Positions 7,835 through 10,049 of a stretch of 10,049 nucleotides of DNA are shown piece by piece. The number at the start of each line of letters is the position of its first letter. Positions within the stretch are counted from its first letter, which is position 1. Under the pieces are notes generated by a model, which did no database searches, had not been told where the DNA came from, and saw only the letters and a program-made list of their open reading frames with translations. The position numbers and the translations under genes were made by a program. Origin of the DNA: Synura sp. LO234KE (Eukaryota; Sar; Synurophyceae; Synurales; Mallomonadaceae); assembly GCA_015143735.1 (NCBI GenBank), contig VKHC01000704.1, positions 1 to 10,049 of the forward strand. The letters are read 5' to 3'.

Positions 7835-7849
7835 TAACTTTTTTTTGTC

Positions 7850-9307
7850 ATGCCACCCAAAAAGGCTAAGAAGGCGCGTTCAAAAGGTACAAAGGTTGAG
7901 GATAAAGAGGAAATAGAGGGGAATTCAGCTGATCAAGCAGAGTGGAAATCTTTGAAGACCGATGCAGATCGTCTCTACAAACTTACCCAGAAGGAGGAAC
8001 ATGATTTCAACGAATTTCAGCAGCAAAGGGAAAAATTGAATTATTTTTGGATAGTGGAGAAGAAGAAACTTGAAGATAAGAGAGCTGAGCTGAGAAATAA
8101 GGACCGGGAACTTCAAGATCTGGAGGAGAAGCATCAAGTGGAGATTAAAATATATAAGCAGAGGCTCAAGCATCTTTTGCATGAGCACCAAGATGAAATC
8201 ACTAGGAGAAAAACTGAAAGTGAAATGGCACTTAAAATGGCGCAAGATGATGATCGTGAGGGAGAGTCTGAGATAAAAGAAGACAAAAGAATATTGAATA
8301 TAGGCCTCAAAGAAATGGAACTAAGCCATGAGGAATATGTCCGAGGTCTGAAACGAGAACAAGATCAAAAAATAACAATGCTAAGGCACGAATTCGAAAG
8401 GAAAGCTAATGAAGTGCAAAAGATGTTTGAGGCACGAACCAAAAAGACCAGAGAGAGTTTGGATCGTCGTCGGAAAGAAGAAATCAAATCGATAGAGGAG
8501 CGCAAGCATAAGATGATTGAGGCTCTAATGAATGAGCACTCGAAAGCATTCACGGACATAAAAAATTACTACAACGATATCACCCACAATAATTTAGACT
8601 TGATCAAATCCTTGAAAGAAGAAGTGAAAGAATTAGAAGCAGAAGAGCGAAAGGACGAAATGCGACTTCACGAGAAAATGCAGGAGAACAAGAGACTATC
8701 CGCACCTCTTAAAAAAATGCAAGAGGATGCAATTCGCCTTCGTGGGGAGCTTGACGACTACAATAAGGAGAAGGCAGAGATGCGTCGCATCAAAGCAGCG
8801 CTTGTAGTGGTGGAAGATGAAAGCTCCAACTTAGCTTGGGAGTACGAGGTATTGCGACAGCGGTTTGCGGAGCTGAAGAAAGAGCGGGACGACCTAAAGC
8901 AGCATTACCTCTCCACTGTCTTTGATGTGAAACAAAAGAGTTCATTCCGGACGTTATTACTCGAGAGAAAGTTGGGCGCGATGCAGCGAATTCAAGAAGA
9001 GAGGGAAGCGCAGCTCAACGAGGTGCTCTCTCGGGCTAACCTCGAGCCCTCAGTTCTTGGCGAAGTCCGTGGCAGAGTTGGGGACGTGTTGCATAAGAAG
9101 AACGAAGAGGCGAGGAATTTGCAAGCGGAAGTAGCGCGGTTGCAGGCCTTCCAGGATCACTTGAATGCGTCGATTGCACAGAAAATGGGAGAATATGGGC
9201 TTTCTGTCGTTGAATTAGGATTCACGCCTGCAGCAGGGTCCCTGACAAAAGGAGGGCACCATCTCGCCAACACGGACGCTATCCTTGATTTCACTTCGCC
9301 AGTGTAA
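7850..9307 (+). CDS. DRC4: Dynein regulatory complex subunit 4 (GAS8 family)
   Basis: DRC4 is a core coiled-coil subunit of the nexin-dynein regulatory complex, which links doublet microtubules and controls dynein activity in motile cilia; relatives are human GAS8, Chlamydomonas PF2 and trypanosome trypanin. The 485-residue product matches the family's usual length (about 450-500). It starts with the Lys-rich MPPKKAKKARSKGTK typical of the family. An almost unbroken Glu/Lys-rich coiled coil follows from about residue 35 to 445, including REKLNYFW at 60-67. The GAS domain signature AFTDIKNYYNDITHNNL lies at 233-249, inside the microtubule-binding GAS domain (roughly 210-415). The C-terminal part holds LLLERKLGAMQ and ends after a GFTP motif. 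The ATG at 7850 is chosen because the MPPKK start is family-like. Stop TAA is 9305-9307. No intron, signal peptide or membrane segment is seen, and nothing looks broken. Confidence 0.96.
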   Translation: MPPKKAKKARSKGTKVEDKEEIEGNSADQAEWKSLKTDADRLYKLTQKEEHDFNEFQQQREKLNYFWIVEKKKLEDKRAELRNKDRELQDLEEKHQVEIKIYKQRLKHLLHEHQDEITRRKTESEMALKMAQDDDREGESEIKEDKRILNIGLKEMELSHEEYVRGLKREQDQKITMLRHEFERKANEVQKMFEARTKKTRESLDRRRKEEIKSIEERKHKMIEALMNEHSKAFTDIKNYYNDITHNNLDLIKSLKEEVKELEAEERKDEMRLHEKMQENKRLSAPLKKMQEDAIRLRGELDDYNKEKAEMRRIKAALVVVEDESSNLAWEYEVLRQRFAELKKERDDLKQHYLSTVFDVKQKSSFRTLLLERKLGAMQRIQEEREAQLNEVLSRANLEPSVLGEVRGRVGDVLHKKNEEARNLQAEVARLQAFQDHLNASIAQKMGEYGLSVVELGFTPAAGSLTKGGHHLANTDAILDFTSPV

Positions 9308-9790
9308 TGGGAAGGGTCAGATATTGTGGGAAAATGCATGAGTTAAGGGATGAGTTGAGTTCAGCGTTGTAGCTATACGTTGAATGGAGACCACACTACC
9401 TGTTACTGGAGCCATATATATGTTCCGTTGTGAGACGGTGAAACAATAATTTTTATGACGTAATTTTGTTTTCGTCCTCTGTTAAGCCACTTCAACTGCA
9501 TTTGTGTAGATTGAAAATATTTTCTTTACGGCCTAACTGATGATTTCAAAATCTAACAATTCTCGGTAAAATTGTAGCTTGTTTTCCTCGTATAAGTTAT
9601 TGCGAGTCGAAATTCGAGACTGTTGGTGCGACGTAGTAGTAGCAAGGTTTGTTACTATTAATGCGTGGTAGTACATGGTCACTGTATGAATAAGAAGGGA
9701 CCATCGATGCAAAATTGCATCATAACAACTTTCAAGTGGTAGATTTCCGAACGTTTTTTAGCACTGTCTAGTTATTAGCTGAAAATGCTA
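9308..9790. other. Intergenic region between convergent genes
   Basis: No gene is seen. It should contain the DRC4 3' UTR and, on the other strand, the 3' UTR of the gene at the right edge. No AATAAA is found here; an aataat variant at 9445-9450 is the nearest candidate. Two inverted repeats stand side by side: atggtc 9675-9680 with gaccat 9699-9704, and gatgcaa 9706-9712 with ttgcatc 9715-9721. Confidence 0.5.
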
Positions 9791-10049
9791 TCATATTAAT
9801 AAAGTCGAGCAAGAAGAAAAGCAATGCTCCGAGCAAGAAGCAAAGATTTTGTTTCCATACAAACGAGAATAAACCGAGTTTTCAAGGCGTAAACGCTCAC
9901 AATATTTGCATCGTCTAGGTTGCCAAAAAACTCTTACATCCTCAGCTTTGGTCGCGATTCTCTCAGATTTTCTCCCTAGCGGTGGTTGTATATCAGCATT
10001 TTCCCCTCTAGGAACTCTTGTTACTGTCTTTTGTTTTGGCTGAGCCCTC
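9791..10049 (-). CDS. C-terminal end of an unrecognised minus-strand gene (partial)
   Basis: Reading leftward from 10048, one frame is open for 85 codons to a TGA at 9793-9791, running off the right edge without a start. The first part is basic and polar (KQKTVTRVPRG, GRKSERIATKAED). The end is cysteine-rich: WQPRRCKYCERLRLENSVY, then FASCSEHCFSSC. A C-x2-C pair about 20 residues before a C-S-E-H-C group could be a zinc-binding C-terminus. The open length in AT-rich DNA, the spaced Cys/His and the convergent layout with DRC4 argue for a real gene end. No start or known domain is available, so a chance frame is not excluded. An imperfect 24-bp duplication at 9806-9840 (cgagcaagaag twice) lies in its last codons. 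Confidence 0.42.
   Translation of the reverse strand, partial: RAQPKQKTVTRVPRGENADIQPPLGRKSERIATKAEDVRVFWQPRRCKYCERLRLENSVYSRLYGNKIFASCSEHCFSSCSTLLI

Larger units (their letters stand above)
7241..7849 (+). promoter_or_regulatory. AT-rich upstream region of DRC4
   Basis: There is no coding frame of note; the longest start-to-stop stretches are trivial. The right end must contain the DRC4 promoter and 5' UTR because the ATG at 7850 follows directly. A G-rich box (gggcggggcg, 7805-7814) and a T-run (7838-7846) lie just upstream of the ATG. I see no clear TATA box and no full RFX X-box, the motif that controls many ciliary genes in animals. The left edge overlaps the segment bracketed by the 15-bp direct repeat. 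Confidence 0.4.

Noticed and set aside
7925-8559. Minus-strand frames opposite DRC4
   Set aside because: Leu/Phe/Ile-rich products are expected when a Glu/Lys-rich coiled-coil gene is read on the other strand.
9308-9790. tRNA or other structured RNA gene
   Set aside because: No cloverleaf or A/B box could be built from the visible inverted repeats.
9798-9873. AATAAA at 9798-9803 and 9868-9873 as the DRC4 polyadenylation signal
   Set aside because: Both lie about 500 bp past the stop and within the open minus-strand frame, so use by DRC4 is doubtful.

Overview
This is a eukaryotic nuclear window, most likely from an organism with a motile cilium or flagellum. The only intact gene (7850-9307, + strand) encodes DRC4/GAS8, a subunit of the nexin-dynein regulatory complex of motile axonemes. 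Its 485-codon coding region has no intron. Together with a short intergenic spacer this suggests an intron-poor protist or zoosporic fungus-like lineage (oomycete, chytrid, alga or similar). The sequence alone does not fix the clade.

Layout, left to right. Positions 1-580 are an AT-rich tandem array of about three diverged ~164-bp units plus a fragment of a fourth. Positions 581-730 are AT-rich and non-coding. From about 730 to about 7240 the base composition becomes clearly richer in G+C, and the block reads, on the + strand, as one badly decayed non-LTR (LINE-type) retrotransposon. Read in order and across frames, it holds an unrecognised N-terminal region (869-1825), an AP-type endonuclease (about 1826-2751), a linker and RT entry motif (to 3315), a reverse transcriptase (3582-4558) and a long connector (4559-6200). 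It ends with an RNase H1-type N-terminal hybrid-binding domain (about 6225-6353) and an RNase H fold (about 6411-6821). Many stops and frame changes break it, and key catalytic residues are altered, so it cannot make a functional protein. A ~118-bp insertion with a 12-bp direct repeat and an A-rich tail (3398-3539) sits inside it.

Positions 6882-7849 hold the presumed 3' part of the element, a 480-bp segment bracketed by a 15-bp direct repeat (6990-7004 and 7485-7499), and the DRC4 upstream region. That region ends in a possible 43-bp 5'-UTR intron just before the ATG. After DRC4 comes about 480 bp of non-coding DNA. The right edge then carries an open minus-strand frame (9791-10048) with a cysteine cluster, probably the C-terminal end of a convergent gene.

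The parts do not form an operon or defence system. The picture is one ciliary gene next to a repeat-rich, transposon-decayed stretch. The most distinctive points are the hybrid-binding domain joined to RNase H in a LINE, the two direct-repeat-bracketed insertions, and the partial gene at the right edge.
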